NCBI RefSeq assembly: GCF_900094945.1
Contig: NZ_FMAQ01000007.1
Span: forward strand, 1-64,000
DNA from: Gilliamella bombicola
Lineage (GTDB): Bacteria > Pseudomonadota > Gammaproteobacteria > Enterobacterales > Orbaceae
DNA: 64,000 bases
Direction: 5' to 3'
Shown: in pieces, positions 35,876 through 44,882 of the stretch
How positions within the stretch are numbered: position 1 is the stretch's first letter
Layout of the letters: every line of letters starts with the position of its first letter
Notes under the pieces: generated by a model
Told to the model about the DNA's origin: nothing
Databases searched by the model: none
Seen by the model: the letters and a program-made list of their open reading frames with translations, nothing else
Translations under genes and position numbers: made by a program

Positions 35876-35898
35876 CCACCGCTTGTTAGCGGTGGTTT
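35876..35898 (+). terminator. glnA-glnL intercistronic terminator/attenuator
   Basis: CCACCGCT (35876-35883) pairs perfectly with AGCGGTGG (35888-35895) around TGTT, then TTTCT. In enterics a terminator here keeps glnL-glnG expression far below glnA, and the position matches. Confidence 0.8.
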
Positions 35899-35921
35899 CT
35901 AATCAGGACGGAAATCCAACG

Positions 35922-36971
35922 ATGACATTTAATAATGAATCTGATGCTAATCTTGTTCTTGATTCTATGATTACAAGTATTTTATTACTTGATACAAAGC
36001 TCAATATTCTCTATGCCAATACTGCAGCACAGCAGTTATTAGCACAAAGTTCTAAAAAACTATTAGAAAGTTACTTTCCTGATTTATTAGGGTATTTCTC
36101 GTTAGATATTGATTTAATGCTCAGTGCATTAGCTCAAAATCAAGGTTTTACAGATAATGAAGTTAATTTAGTTATTAATAATGAGCTACATATTTTATCG
36201 CTGACAGCTCAGCTGTTAGTTAATGGTCGGATTTTGATTGAAATGGCGCCGTTAAATAATCATAAACGCCTTAGCCAAGAACAATTACAACAAGCTCAAC
36301 AAAGTGCCGCTCGTGAATTAGTTCGAGGACTTGCTCATGAAATTAAAAATCCATTAGGTGGGCTCAGAGGTGCGGCTCAGTTATTATCACGAGAGTTACC
36401 TAAAAATGAATTGCAAGATTATACAAAAATCATTATTGAACAAGCAGATAGATTACGTAATCTTGTAGATAGATTATTAGGTCCGCAACAACGCTTGCAA
36501 CAAAAAGAACAAAGCATTTATCAAGCAATAGAGCGTATTTATGCTTTGCTATGTTTGGAAAAGCCTATCAATATTGAAATTTTACGCGATTATGATCCAA
36601 GCTTACCTGATTTTATCCATGATTCGGAACAAATAGAACAAGTAATTTTGAATATTGTCCGCAATGCTTTGCAGGCCATTGGTTCGAATACTGGCACTAT
36701 TACTATTAAGACAAGAACGGCTTTTCAGGTTACTTTACATGGACAACGTTATCGGTTATGCGCTCGTATTGATATCGAAGATACAGGACCGGGTGTGCCA
36801 GTTCATATTCAAGACACTTTATTTTACCCTATGGTTAGTGGATATAAAGATGGTACGGGTATTGGTCTTTCGATTGCTCATAATATTGTTGATCAACATT
36901 GCGGTAAAATCGAATTTAATAGTTGGCCTGGGCATACAGTGTTTTCTGTCTATTTGCCAATTAAGCAGTGA
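35922..36971 (+). CDS. glnL: Nitrogen regulation sensor kinase NtrB
   Basis: NtrB phosphorylates NtrC under nitrogen limitation and acts as a phosphatase when PII is bound. From the ATG at 35922 it is 349 residues, exactly the enteric length. A PAS domain (about 10-120) is followed by the H-box [13 protein letters not shown] (His139), the X-box [19 protein letters not shown], and the N, G1 and G2 boxes [22 protein letters not shown] and [13 protein letters not shown] 13 codons upstream is also in frame, but it lies inside the glnA terminator stem. Confidence 0.97.
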   Translation: MTFNNESDANLVLDSMITSILLLDTKLNILYANTAAQQLLAQSSKKLLESYFPDLLGYFSLDIDLMLSALAQNQGFTDNEVNLVINNELHILSLTAQLLVNGRILIEMAPLNNHKRLSQEQLQQAQQSAARELVRGLAHEIKNPLGGLRGAAQLLSRELPKNELQDYTKIIIEQADRLRNLVDRLLGPQQRLQQKEQSIYQAIERIYALLCLEKPINIEILRDYDPSLPDFIHDSEQIEQVILNIVRNALQAIGSNTGTITIKTRTAFQVTLHGQRYRLCARIDIEDTGPGVPVHIQDTLFYPMVSGYKDGTGIGLSIAHNIVDQHCGKIEFNSWPGHTVFSVYLPIKQ

Positions 36972-36982
36972 GGTAAGTTAAT

Positions 36983-38437
36983 ATGAATGTTTGGATTGTT
37001 GATGATGATAGTTCAATTCGTTGGGTATTAGAAAAAGCATTAACTCATGCTCATTTCAACTGTGTCAGCTTTTCAACTGGTCAAGAAGTGATGGACGCTT
37101 TGATTACTTATGCTGAAAAGCCAGCGGTATTAATTTCAGATATCAAAATGCCGGGGATTGATGGTTTAACATTGCTCCACGATGTTAAAGAAAAATTGCC
37201 TCATTTACCTGTTATTATTATGACTGCACATTCGGATCTTGATGCAGCAGTAAATGCCTATCAAAAAGGTGCTTACGATTATATCCCAAAACCCTTTGAT
37301 GTGGACGAAGTTATACAACTGGTTGAGCGTGCAATTTTGCAAACTCAAAGCAACAAAACTAGCAATAATACAACAGCAAAAGCATCAACAGGTATTATTG
37401 GTGAAGCCCCTTCAATGCAAGAGGTCTTTCGTATTATTGGTCGATTATCTAAATCATCAATTAGTGTATTAATTAATGGTGAATCAGGAACAGGTAAAGA
37501 ATTAGTTGCTAAAGCACTACACACTCACAGCCCACGTTCACAATCCCCTTTTATTGCGTTGAATATGGCGGCTATTCCTAAAGATTTGATTGAGTCTGAG
37601 CTTTTTGGGCATGAAAAAGGTGCATTCACAGGTGCTGCTCAAATTAGACATGGACGCTTTGAACAGGCTAATGGTGGTACTTTATTTTTAGACGAAATTG
37701 GTGATATGCCGCTTGATGTTCAAACTCGGTTATTAAGGGTGCTTGCTGATGGGCAGTTTTATCGTATTGGTGGTTATTCGCCCGTTAAAGTTGACGTGCG
37801 TATTATTGCTGCTACACATCAAGATTTGGATGCAAGAGTCAGGGAAGGAAAATTTAGAGAAGACTTGTTTCACCGTTTAAATGTTATTCGTATATTACTT
37901 CCACCTTTACGCGATAGAGCACAAGATATTCCAAAACTTGCTGAACATTTTTTACATACAACGGCAAAAGAGCTTGGGGTAGAAAGTAAAATACTAAGCC
38001 CAGAAGCATTAGATGTATTATGCCAATTTAACTGGCCTGGTAATGTCCGACAACTTGAAAACACCTGTCGTTGGATTACAGTAATGTCTTCAAATAAAGA
38101 GGTTTTTGTTCAAGAGTTACCGCCAGAGTTGTTGCAGTTATCAACAACTAAAACGATTGACAATAATGAACATATTGCATTGCCTGCTAGTCACTTGCCA
38201 CAACAACAAACAGACTGGAAACTGTTACTAGAACAATGGGCAAAACAAGCACTCACAAATGGTCAAACTGGCATTTTAACTGAAGTAATACACGATGTTG
38301 AATGTATCTTATTAAAGAGTGCACTCAATTTTACTCGAGGTCACAAACAAGATGCCGCTCATCTATTAGGATGGGGGCGCAATACATTAACTCGTAAGCT
38401 TAAAGATTTATCAATTTCTCTAAATCAGGAATTTTAA
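36983..38437 (+). CDS. glnG: Nitrogen regulator NtrC, sigma-54 response regulator
   Basis: This 484-residue activator has a receiver domain with the phosphoacceptor Asp53 (VLISDIKMPG), an AAA+ domain with GESGTGKELVAKAL (Walker A) and GHEKGAFTGAA (the GAFTGA sigma-54 loop), and a C-terminal Fis-type helix-turn-helix (QDAAHLLGWGRNTLTRKLKDL). It binds the sites upstream of glnA and activates the -24/-12 promoter there. It starts 11 bases after glnL and ends before a clear terminator. Confidence 0.98.
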   Translation: MNVWIVDDDSSIRWVLEKALTHAHFNCVSFSTGQEVMDALITYAEKPAVLISDIKMPGIDGLTLLHDVKEKLPHLPVIIMTAHSDLDAAVNAYQKGAYDYIPKPFDVDEVIQLVERAILQTQSNKTSNNTTAKASTGIIGEAPSMQEVFRIIGRLSKSSISVLINGESGTGKELVAKALHTHSPRSQSPFIALNMAAIPKDLIESELFGHEKGAFTGAAQIRHGRFEQANGGTLFLDEIGDMPLDVQTRLLRVLADGQFYRIGGYSPVKVDVRIIAATHQDLDARVREGKFREDLFHRLNVIRILLPPLRDRAQDIPKLAEHFLHTTAKELGVESKILSPEALDVLCQFNWPGNVRQLENTCRWITVMSSNKEVFVQELPPELLQLSTTKTIDNNEHIALPASHLPQQQTDWKLLLEQWAKQALTNGQTGILTEVIHDVECILLKSALNFTRGHKQDAAHLLGWGRNTLTRKLKDLSISLNQEF

Positions 38438-38454
38438 CTATTAATATTCACTAT

Positions 38455-38482
38455 GCTACCGAATAAATCGGTAGCTTTTTTT
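38455..38482 (+). terminator. Terminator of glnALG
   Basis: GCTACCGA (38455-38462) and TCGGTAGC (38468-38475) form a perfect 8-bp stem with an ATAAA loop, followed by seven T. It lies about 18 bases past the glnG stop. Confidence 0.95.
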
Positions 38483-38557
38483 ATTCTATTTATTATCGTT
38501 TTACTTCTATTTAGCTGTCCTTTATTGCATATTATGATTTTAAACGCTTAAAGTTCA

Positions 38558-38586
38558 TTGAACCTTATATCTTTTTTAGTTACAAT
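38558..38586 (+). promoter_or_regulatory. Sigma-70 promoter of the siderophore transporter operon
   Basis: TTGAAC (38558-38563) and TACAAT (38581-38586) are separated by exactly 17 bases. The Fur palindrome begins 9 bases after the -10, covering the start of transcription. Confidence 0.75.
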
Positions 38587-38594
38587 CTTAACGT

Positions 38595-38621
38595 AAATGA
38601 TAATTATTATAATTATCATTT
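38595..38621. promoter_or_regulatory. Fur box, perfect 27-bp palindrome
   Basis: Arms AAATGATAATTAT (38595-38607) and ATAATTATCATTT (38609-38621) are exact reverse complements around one central T. The GATAAT/ATTATC cores match the Fur consensus. Placement over the likely transcription start predicts iron repression of the genes that follow. Confidence 0.88.
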
Positions 38622-38657
38622 TTGGATTTTTATTCAGGCTGATAATTAGGAGTTATA

Positions 38658-39611
38658 ATGTATTCATATATTAAAGCGAAATTAGTAATTTTATTTACGG
38701 TCTTACTTGTTTTAGTTGGATGTGACAATAAAAAAGAACAGCAACCATCTGTAAAAACGGTTACCATTGAACATTCTCAAGGCAAAACTGAAGTACCTGA
38801 CAACCCTAAAAAAGTTGTTGTTTTTAATACTGCAACGCTTGATATTATGGATGCATTAAATATTCCAGTTACAGCAGTGCCTCAATCAGATGTACATTAC
38901 CCAACTTTCTTATCCAAATATGACAGTAAAGAATATACTAATGTGGGTACTTTATTTGAGCCAAATTATGAAGTTTTAAGTTCAATTCAGCCTGATATTA
39001 TTATTGCTGGCGGTCGAGCCAATGATGCCTATAATAAATTAAATGATATTGCTCCAACAATTTCGTTAGATATTGATTACAATAATTTTTTAGGAAGCAT
39101 AACGCAAAGAACCCGACAATTAGGTGATATTTTTCATAAGCAAAATGAAGCTGATAAGTTATTGGCTGATTTTAATCAAAAAATAGAGCAGCTAAAACAA
39201 AAAACAAGCACAGCAGGAAGTGCATTAGTTATCATGGTTAATGGTGGAAAAATGTCTGCTTATAGCGAAAAATCTCGTTTTGGTTTTGTATTTGATGTAT
39301 TAGGATTCAAACCAGCAACAACTTTCCAAGAAGCAGGCCGTCACGGTAATGCTGTTACTTCAGAATTTATCTTAAGTGTTAATCCAGAATGGTTATTTGT
39401 TTTAGATAGAGATAATGCAATTGGTAATAAAGAGGCACAATCAGCACAGCAAGTATTGAATAATGAATTAATTAAAAAAACCTCAGCATGGCAGCACAAT
39501 CATATTGTTTATTTAGATTCAACATCGATCTATATTTCTGGCGGTATTCAAACTTATAGTCATTTAATGGATCAAATAGATGTCGCTTTGCAAACTGAAC
39601 TAGCCCATTAA
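38658..39611 (+). CDS. Siderophore ABC transporter substrate-binding lipoprotein
   Basis: This 317-residue lipoprotein has a signal ending in the lipobox LVLVGC (Cys about 22) and a mature class-III binding protein fold: TVTIEHSQGKTEVPDNPKKVVVFNTATLDIMDALN, then VLSSIQPDIIIAGGRA. The closest relatives I recognise are the CeuE/FatB/VctP group for catechol or related ferric siderophores. It is the first gene of a four-gene operon with two FecCD permeases and an ATPase, preceded by a promoter and perfect Fur box. Exact siderophore unknown. No outer-membrane receptor or synthesis gene is present here. Confidence 0.92.
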   Translation: MYSYIKAKLVILFTVLLVLVGCDNKKEQQPSVKTVTIEHSQGKTEVPDNPKKVVVFNTATLDIMDALNIPVTAVPQSDVHYPTFLSKYDSKEYTNVGTLFEPNYEVLSSIQPDIIIAGGRANDAYNKLNDIAPTISLDIDYNNFLGSITQRTRQLGDIFHKQNEADKLLADFNQKIEQLKQKTSTAGSALVIMVNGGKMSAYSEKSRFGFVFDVLGFKPATTFQEAGRHGNAVTSEFILSVNPEWLFVLDRDNAIGNKEAQSAQQVLNNELIKKTSAWQHNHIVYLDSTSIYISGGIQTYSHLMDQIDVALQTELAH

Positions 39612-39619
39612 TGTAAAGC

Positions 39620-40579
39620 ATGATTAAATCTTTTTATTTTATTGCAGGTATTTTTACTTTATTGCTCATGACTGCAATAAGTTTGTTTATTGGTGCTGGG
39701 AATATGACGCTATTGGACTTATGGTCTGATAGCAACATGCGCGAAATTTTCTTTGTTAGCCGTGTACCTAGAACGGTTGCTTTATTATTAGCAGGTAGTG
39801 CCATGAGTGTTGCTGGGTTAATAATGCAACTGTTAACCCAAAATCGATTTGTTGAACCTTCTTTAGTTGGCACAACACAATCAGCAAGTCTTGGCTTATT
39901 AATTATGATGGTGTTAGCTCCTAGCGCCAGTGTTATGACTAAAATGACTGTTGCCAGCTTATTTGCTATGGTCGGCACGATGGCTTTTATGATAATTTCT
40001 CGCAAAATCATTTTTAAATCAGCACTGATGGTGCCTCTTGTTGGTATTATGTTTGGAGCTGTTATTAGCGCAGTTACTACATTTTTTGCTATGTACTTTG
40101 ATTTGCTACAATCGCTAGGAGGGTGGGAATCAGGTGATTTTTCAGGTATTTTGCAAGGTCGTTATGAGTTATTATGGCTAGTTGGCGGATTAACGATAGT
40201 TGCTTGTTGGAGTGCAGATCAATTTACCGTTGTTGGCTTAGGTCGAGATTTTTCGATCAATGTTGGGCTTAATTATCGTCGAGTCATGTTGACAGGGCTT
40301 ATTGTTATTGCATTAATCGGTGGTATTGTCGTTGTTGTTGTCGGTGTTTTACCCTTTCTTGGACTAATTGTACCAAATATTGTTAGCTTATTATTTGGTG
40401 ACAATGTTCGTAAAACCATTCCATGGATCTGTTTATTTGGTAGTGGGCTGGTTTTAATTTGCGATATCATTGGACGGATAATTCGCTATCCTTTTGAAAT
40501 CCCTGTGAGTGTTATTCTTGGCGTAGTCGGCGCTATTATTTTTTTAATATTATTGAGTCGAAAACGCCATGTTAATTAA
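39620..40579 (+). CDS. FecCD-family siderophore ABC permease, subunit 1
   Basis: The product is a 319-residue integral membrane protein with eight to ten membrane segments. It carries the FecCD signatures FFVSRVPRTVALLLAGSAMSVAGLIMQLLTQNRFVEPSLVGT and VGVLPFLGLIVPNIVSLLFGDNVR. It starts 8 bases after the binding-protein stop and overlaps the next permease by 11 bases, so the pair is translationally coupled. It forms the transmembrane channel with its partner. Confidence 0.95.
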   Translation: MIKSFYFIAGIFTLLLMTAISLFIGAGNMTLLDLWSDSNMREIFFVSRVPRTVALLLAGSAMSVAGLIMQLLTQNRFVEPSLVGTTQSASLGLLIMMVLAPSASVMTKMTVASLFAMVGTMAFMIISRKIIFKSALMVPLVGIMFGAVISAVTTFFAMYFDLLQSLGGWESGDFSGILQGRYELLWLVGGLTIVACWSADQFTVVGLGRDFSINVGLNYRRVMLTGLIVIALIGGIVVVVVGVLPFLGLIVPNIVSLLFGDNVRKTIPWICLFGSGLVLICDIIGRIIRYPFEIPVSVILGVVGAIIFLILLSRKRHVN

Positions 40580-41540
40580 TCAAAAACGTTATCTTTCAAG
40601 TCAAAAAAGAGTCTTTGGGTTATTTATTATTGCGTTAATTTGTATTACTTGTTTTATGACGATAGGACTTAAAGGTAATATTGGCTACATTTTGATGCAT
40701 CGAACTTGGATTATGCTGACAATGATTTTAGTAGCTTTTTCGGCAGCAACATCAACATTACTTTTTCAAACTATCACCAACAACCGAATATTAACTCCCT
40801 CTATTATGGGATTTGAATCGCTATTTGTATTGATACAAACTATTGTGATCTTTTTTATTGATACACAAGGTATTCCTTATATTGGTATGATTGGTAGATT
40901 CATTTTTGAATCACTTTTATTAGTCTTATTTTCACTATTTTTGTATCGAGGATTATTTACTAAGCTCAAGCAAAATTTACATCTGGTATTATTAATCGGT
41001 ATCATTTTAGGAACATTATTCCGCAGTTTATCTAATCTATTACAGCGTTTAATGACACCGTCCGAGTTTGCGATATTACAAAGCCGCATTTTTGCAACCT
41101 TTACGCGTGCTGAGCCGATATTGATCGTCTTTTCATTAGTGATTGCTGTTATCATCGGTTTGTTTTTATGGCGAATGCGATATCAGTTTGATGTTTTGGC
41201 TTTAGGGCGTGATAATGCGATAAATTTAGGTATTGATTACCAAAAAAGTATTACGATTATTTTATTGTTAGTCTCTGTTTTAGTTTCAATATCGACGGCA
41301 TTAGTTGGGCCTTTTACTTTCTTAGGGCTTTTAATTGCTAATTTAGCTTATAGTGTTAGTGGATCAAGCCAACATCGTTTTTTACTTCCTACTGCTTTTT
41401 TATTAGGTGTTATTTTTCTTGTTGGTGGGCAGATGTTCTTAGAGCGGATCTTAAATATGGTTGGTGCATTGTCTATTGTGATTGAATTTATTGGCGGTTC
41501 ATTGTTTATCTTCTTATTATTGAAAAAGGTGCCGATGTGA
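40569..41540 (+). CDS. FecCD-family siderophore ABC permease, subunit 2
   Basis: This 323-residue membrane protein is of the same family as its neighbour but diverged at the N-terminal loop (LMHRTWIMLTMILVAFSAATSTLLFQTITNNRILTPSIMGFESLF). The conserved coupling region TALVGPFTFLGLLIANLAYSVSG contacts the ATPase. The gene begins inside the end of subunit 1, and its own stop overlaps the ATPase start. Confidence 0.95.
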   Translation: MLINQKRYLSSQKRVFGLFIIALICITCFMTIGLKGNIGYILMHRTWIMLTMILVAFSAATSTLLFQTITNNRILTPSIMGFESLFVLIQTIVIFFIDTQGIPYIGMIGRFIFESLLLVLFSLFLYRGLFTKLKQNLHLVLLIGIILGTLFRSLSNLLQRLMTPSEFAILQSRIFATFTRAEPILIVFSLVIAVIIGLFLWRMRYQFDVLALGRDNAINLGIDYQKSITIILLLVSVLVSISTALVGPFTFLGLLIANLAYSVSGSSQHRFLLPTAFLLGVIFLVGGQMFLERILNMVGALSIVIEFIGGSLFIFLLLKKVPM

Positions 41541-42292
41541 TAGAAATTGATAATATTAGTAAAAACTATCAAACAATACCTGTATTAAAAAACGTCAACG
41601 CGACAATCTCAAAAGGCGGCATTACTGCCATCATCGGTCCAAATGGAGCAGGTAAATCGACATTATTATCGATCGTAAGTCGACTTTTGCTTGCTGATGA
41701 AGGACAAGTTAAAATTCAAAATATGGATGTTGTGAACACGCCAAGCGATAAGTTGGCCACCTATTTATCCGTATTAAGACAAGAAAATCGTTTTACCAGC
41801 AGATTGACTGTTTTTGAATTAGTTGGATTTGGGCGTTATCCTTATAGCAAAGGGCACTTAACTGCTGATGATTATGAATATATCCACCGAGCTCTTGAGT
41901 TTTTAGAACTTACGCAATATAAAGATCGCTTTTTAGATGAGCTTTCTGGTGGGCAAAGGCAACGTGCTTATGTTGCCATGGTGCTATGCCAAGATACGGA
42001 ATATGTATTACTTGACGAACCACTTAATAACCTCGATATGAAACATGCTGTCGCAATGATGAAGCAACTGCGCCGTGCTGCCGATGAACTAGGTAAAACA
42101 ATTGTGATCGTTATTCATGATATCAACTTTGCATCTGTCTATTCAGACTACATTTTAGCCATGAAAAATGGCGAACTGGTATATCAAGGTAACCCACAAC
42201 AGATTATGGATGCTACTATTTTACAAGATATATTTGATACACCAGTCAAAATTGAAAATATTTATGATCAAAATATTGCTATTTATTACTAA
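41537..42292 (+). CDS. Siderophore ABC transporter ATP-binding protein
   Basis: This 251-residue ATPase has Walker A GPNGAGKSTLL, signature LSGGQRQRAYVAM, Walker B YVLLDEPLNNLD and the H-loop VIHDINFA. Translation begins at GTG (41537), which overlaps the preceding TGA stop. The two genes therefore share an overlapping start-stop and are coupled. It powers the two FecCD subunits. Confidence 0.95.
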   Translation: MIEIDNISKNYQTIPVLKNVNATISKGGITAIIGPNGAGKSTLLSIVSRLLLADEGQVKIQNMDVVNTPSDKLATYLSVLRQENRFTSRLTVFELVGFGRYPYSKGHLTADDYEYIHRALEFLELTQYKDRFLDELSGGQRQRAYVAMVLCQDTEYVLLDEPLNNLDMKHAVAMMKQLRRAADELGKTIVIVIHDINFASVYSDYILAMKNGELVYQGNPQQIMDATILQDIFDTPVKIENIYDQNIAIYY

Positions 42293-42489
42293 TGATTAAT
42301 ATGTTTATCATTATGGATAGGATTTAGATATTAACTAAATTTTATTTTTGGGGATTAATCATTTTTATCTTTAGGCTTTGTTATAAAACATGAAGTCAAG
42401 CTAACTTATTGAGTAAAATTATAATTATTATTTACAAATTATTTTGATTCAGGTTAAATAACTAACTATATTTTAGTTGGGATAGCGTT

Positions 42490-43497
42490 ATGAAATTAGA
42501 ACAAATCGCACTTTTAGCTGGTGTTTCAAGGACAACTGCAAGTTATGTTGTTAATGGAAAAGCCAAAAAGCACCGCGTTAGTGACAAGACAATCGAAAAA
42601 GTGATGGCGGTGGTCAAACAGTATAATTACCGACCTAATGCAGTGGCAGCAGGGCTTAGAGCAGGTAAAACACGAACTATCGGCATCATTATTCCCGATT
42701 TGGAAAACAACAGTTACACTCGCATCGCCAATTATTTAGAACAATTAGCCAGAAAAGAAGGATATCAATTATTACTGGCATGTTCAAAAGATAACCCACA
42801 AATCGAAAAAGAATGTGTCAAGCATCTTCAACAACGTCGTGTCGACGCATTACTAATTTCATCGTCATTCGTTTCTAATCAAGATTGTCTTTTTTATGAT
42901 GACTGGCAAAACGAAAAAATCCCTCTATTTGCGCTAGATAGGATATTGTCTACATCGAAATTTAGAAACATTGTTGGTGCAGACAAACAAGACTCAAAAT
43001 CGCTAGCTCAAGCATTCAATAACTTTGTACAAGATTCTGTCGTATATATCGGGGCATTACCCAATTTATCTGTTAGTCAACTTCGTCTAGATGGTTTTAA
43101 CGATATCAAACTTAATCATTGCAATAAAGTTGATTTTTTATATGCAAATAATTATAGTCGTCACGATGCTGATTTTGCCTTTAGTCAATGGCTAGAAAGC
43201 CATGCAATGCCCAATGGTATTTTTACAACTTCTTTTTCTTTATTACAAGGAACCATTGATGCAATTTTAAGAAAATTTAAACGTTTGCCCGAAACCTTAA
43301 CAATTGCTACTTTTGGTGATAATGAACTGTTAGATTTTTTGCCATGTAAAGTAATATCACTTTCACAAGATCATAAAGAAGTTGCTAGTGTCACAATAAA
43401 ACTATTTTTAAATTATTTGCATAATCAAAACTATCAATCTGGTACCACAATAATCCCAAGACGCTTAATTTATCGGGGCAGTTTGGGTCGTGAATAA
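42490..43497 (+). CDS. cra: Catabolite repressor/activator Cra (FruR)
   Basis: This is a LacI-family regulator, 335 residues. The N-terminal helix-turn-helix MKLEQIALLAGVSRTTASYVVNGKAKKHRVSDKTI matches Cra almost throughout, including the FruR-specific longer hinge before RPNAVAAGLRAGKTRTIG. The effector domain follows. In enterics Cra is released from DNA by fructose phosphates and controls glycolytic versus gluconeogenic genes. A matching operator lies upstream of fruB, the next operon. Confidence 0.95.
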   Translation: MKLEQIALLAGVSRTTASYVVNGKAKKHRVSDKTIEKVMAVVKQYNYRPNAVAAGLRAGKTRTIGIIIPDLENNSYTRIANYLEQLARKEGYQLLLACSKDNPQIEKECVKHLQQRRVDALLISSSFVSNQDCLFYDDWQNEKIPLFALDRILSTSKFRNIVGADKQDSKSLAQAFNNFVQDSVVYIGALPNLSVSQLRLDGFNDIKLNHCNKVDFLYANNYSRHDADFAFSQWLESHAMPNGIFTTSFSLLQGTIDAILRKFKRLPETLTIATFGDNELLDFLPCKVISLSQDHKEVASVTIKLFLNYLHNQNYQSGTTIIPRRLIYRGSLGRE

Positions 43498-43590
43498 ATT
43501 GATAAATAACAATTTTATTATTTATTTTAAAATAGTTTAAATAAAAACAAGATCCAGATCACAAATAAATTATTAATAGATATAATTTAT

Positions 43591-43634
43591 TTGATAATTA
43601 ATGTTAATCAATTCATTATTGCTGAAACGATTCA
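43591..43634 (+). promoter_or_regulatory. fruBKA promoter with Cra operator
   Basis: TGAAACGATTCA (43623-43634), preceded by GC, is a near-perfect match to the Cra site TGAAWCGWTTCA. A candidate -35 TTGATA (43591-43596) and -10 CATTAT (43614-43619) are spaced 17 bases, so the operator would cover the transcription start. Binding should repress. Confidence 0.82.
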
Positions 43635-43709
43635 ATAAGGTTGGTTAAAGGATTTGCTTTTGTGTGAATTTTTAAATCAGCCTACATTTAACCCTGAGGT
43701 ATTTATGAT

Positions 43710-44882
43710 ATGTTTCATTTAGTTAAAGAGAATATTCATTTAAATGAACAAGCCACTAATAAAACTGAAGCGATAAAAAAAATTGCTGCAACCTTAACTA
43801 GTGCAGGATTTGTTGAACAAGGTTATGTCGACGGAATGCTTGAACGAGAATCTCAAGCTGCTACCTATCTGGGTATAGGTATTGCTATTCCTCATGGTAC
43901 AACCAAAACTCGCCATTTAGTCAAAAAAACAGGGGTGCAAGTTTTTTGCTTCCCGAATGGTGTTGAATGGGGAGATGAGGGGGAAAAAGCCTATCTTGCA
44001 ATCGGTATTGCTGCCAGTTCTGATGAACATTTAGAATTGCTTCGACAATTAACCCATATACTTAGTGCAGATGGTGTTGAAGAACGAATTAAAAAGATCC
44101 AAACTACCGATGAAGCCATTGCCATTTTAACTGGCAAAGCAAGTGCTCAAGACAGCCAATTTACTATTGACTCGTCAACATTACTACTTGATATCCCCGC
44201 GGACAGTTTAGCTATGTTGCAGGCATTGAATGCCTCGCGTTTAAAACAACAAAATGCGGTAAATGCAACTTTTATTGCTGACGTGTTAGACAGCAAGCCA
44301 AATTACCTTGGAAGCGGTGTTTGGTTAAATGATAGCAAAAATGGCAATATAAAAAATGCCATTGCCATTAGCCGTACAACTAGCAATCTAAACGAAATCG
44401 GAAATCCGGTTAAATTACTTATCACAATGTCTGTTGTTGATGATGCTATTTCTGACGTTGTCAGTAATATTGCCTCTTTAGTTTACAATCAAAAACTAGA
44501 CCAACTAGTATCAGCTAATGCTGATAAACTCATTAATTTGTTGCTTTCTGAGCAGCAGGTATCAGCCTCAAATTCTGCATCACAGACAAGATTAAATAAT
44601 GACGGGCTCACTTGTGAATTTATTGTTCCTAACGAAAACGGTTTACATACCCGGCCATCGTCGGTTTTAGTCAAACTCGTTAAAGAATTTAACTGCAAAG
44701 TGACTGTGGCTAATTTAGATGGTAAAGGTGAACCAGTAAGTGCAACGAGCTTAATGAAAATTGTTGCACTAGGTGCTAAAAAAGGCAGTCGATTACAATT
44801 TACCGCCGTTGGCGACGATGCCGAACAAGCGCTTGAAGCAATTGGGAAAGCGATTGAAAACGGTTTAGGTGAGGGTGTTTAA
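43710..44882 (+). CDS. fruB: Fructose PTS diphosphoryl transfer protein (IIA-HPr fusion)
   Basis: This 390-residue protein joins a fructose-type IIA domain (about 1-145, phosphoryl histidine in GIGIAIPHGTTKT), a central M-domain, and a C-terminal HPr-like domain (about 300-390) with the active-site segment NENGLHTRPSSVLVKLVKEF. It passes phosphate from enzyme I to FruA. TGAGGT precedes the ATG. The fruK ATG begins on the base after its stop codon. Confidence 0.97.
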   Translation: MFHLVKENIHLNEQATNKTEAIKKIAATLTSAGFVEQGYVDGMLERESQAATYLGIGIAIPHGTTKTRHLVKKTGVQVFCFPNGVEWGDEGEKAYLAIGIAASSDEHLELLRQLTHILSADGVEERIKKIQTTDEAIAILTGKASAQDSQFTIDSSTLLLDIPADSLAMLQALNASRLKQQNAVNATFIADVLDSKPNYLGSGVWLNDSKNGNIKNAIAISRTTSNLNEIGNPVKLLITMSVVDDAISDVVSNIASLVYNQKLDQLVSANADKLINLLLSEQQVSASNSASQTRLNNDGLTCEFIVPNENGLHTRPSSVLVKLVKEFNCKVTVANLDGKGEPVSATSLMKIVALGAKKGSRLQFTAVGDDAEQALEAIGKAIENGLGEGV

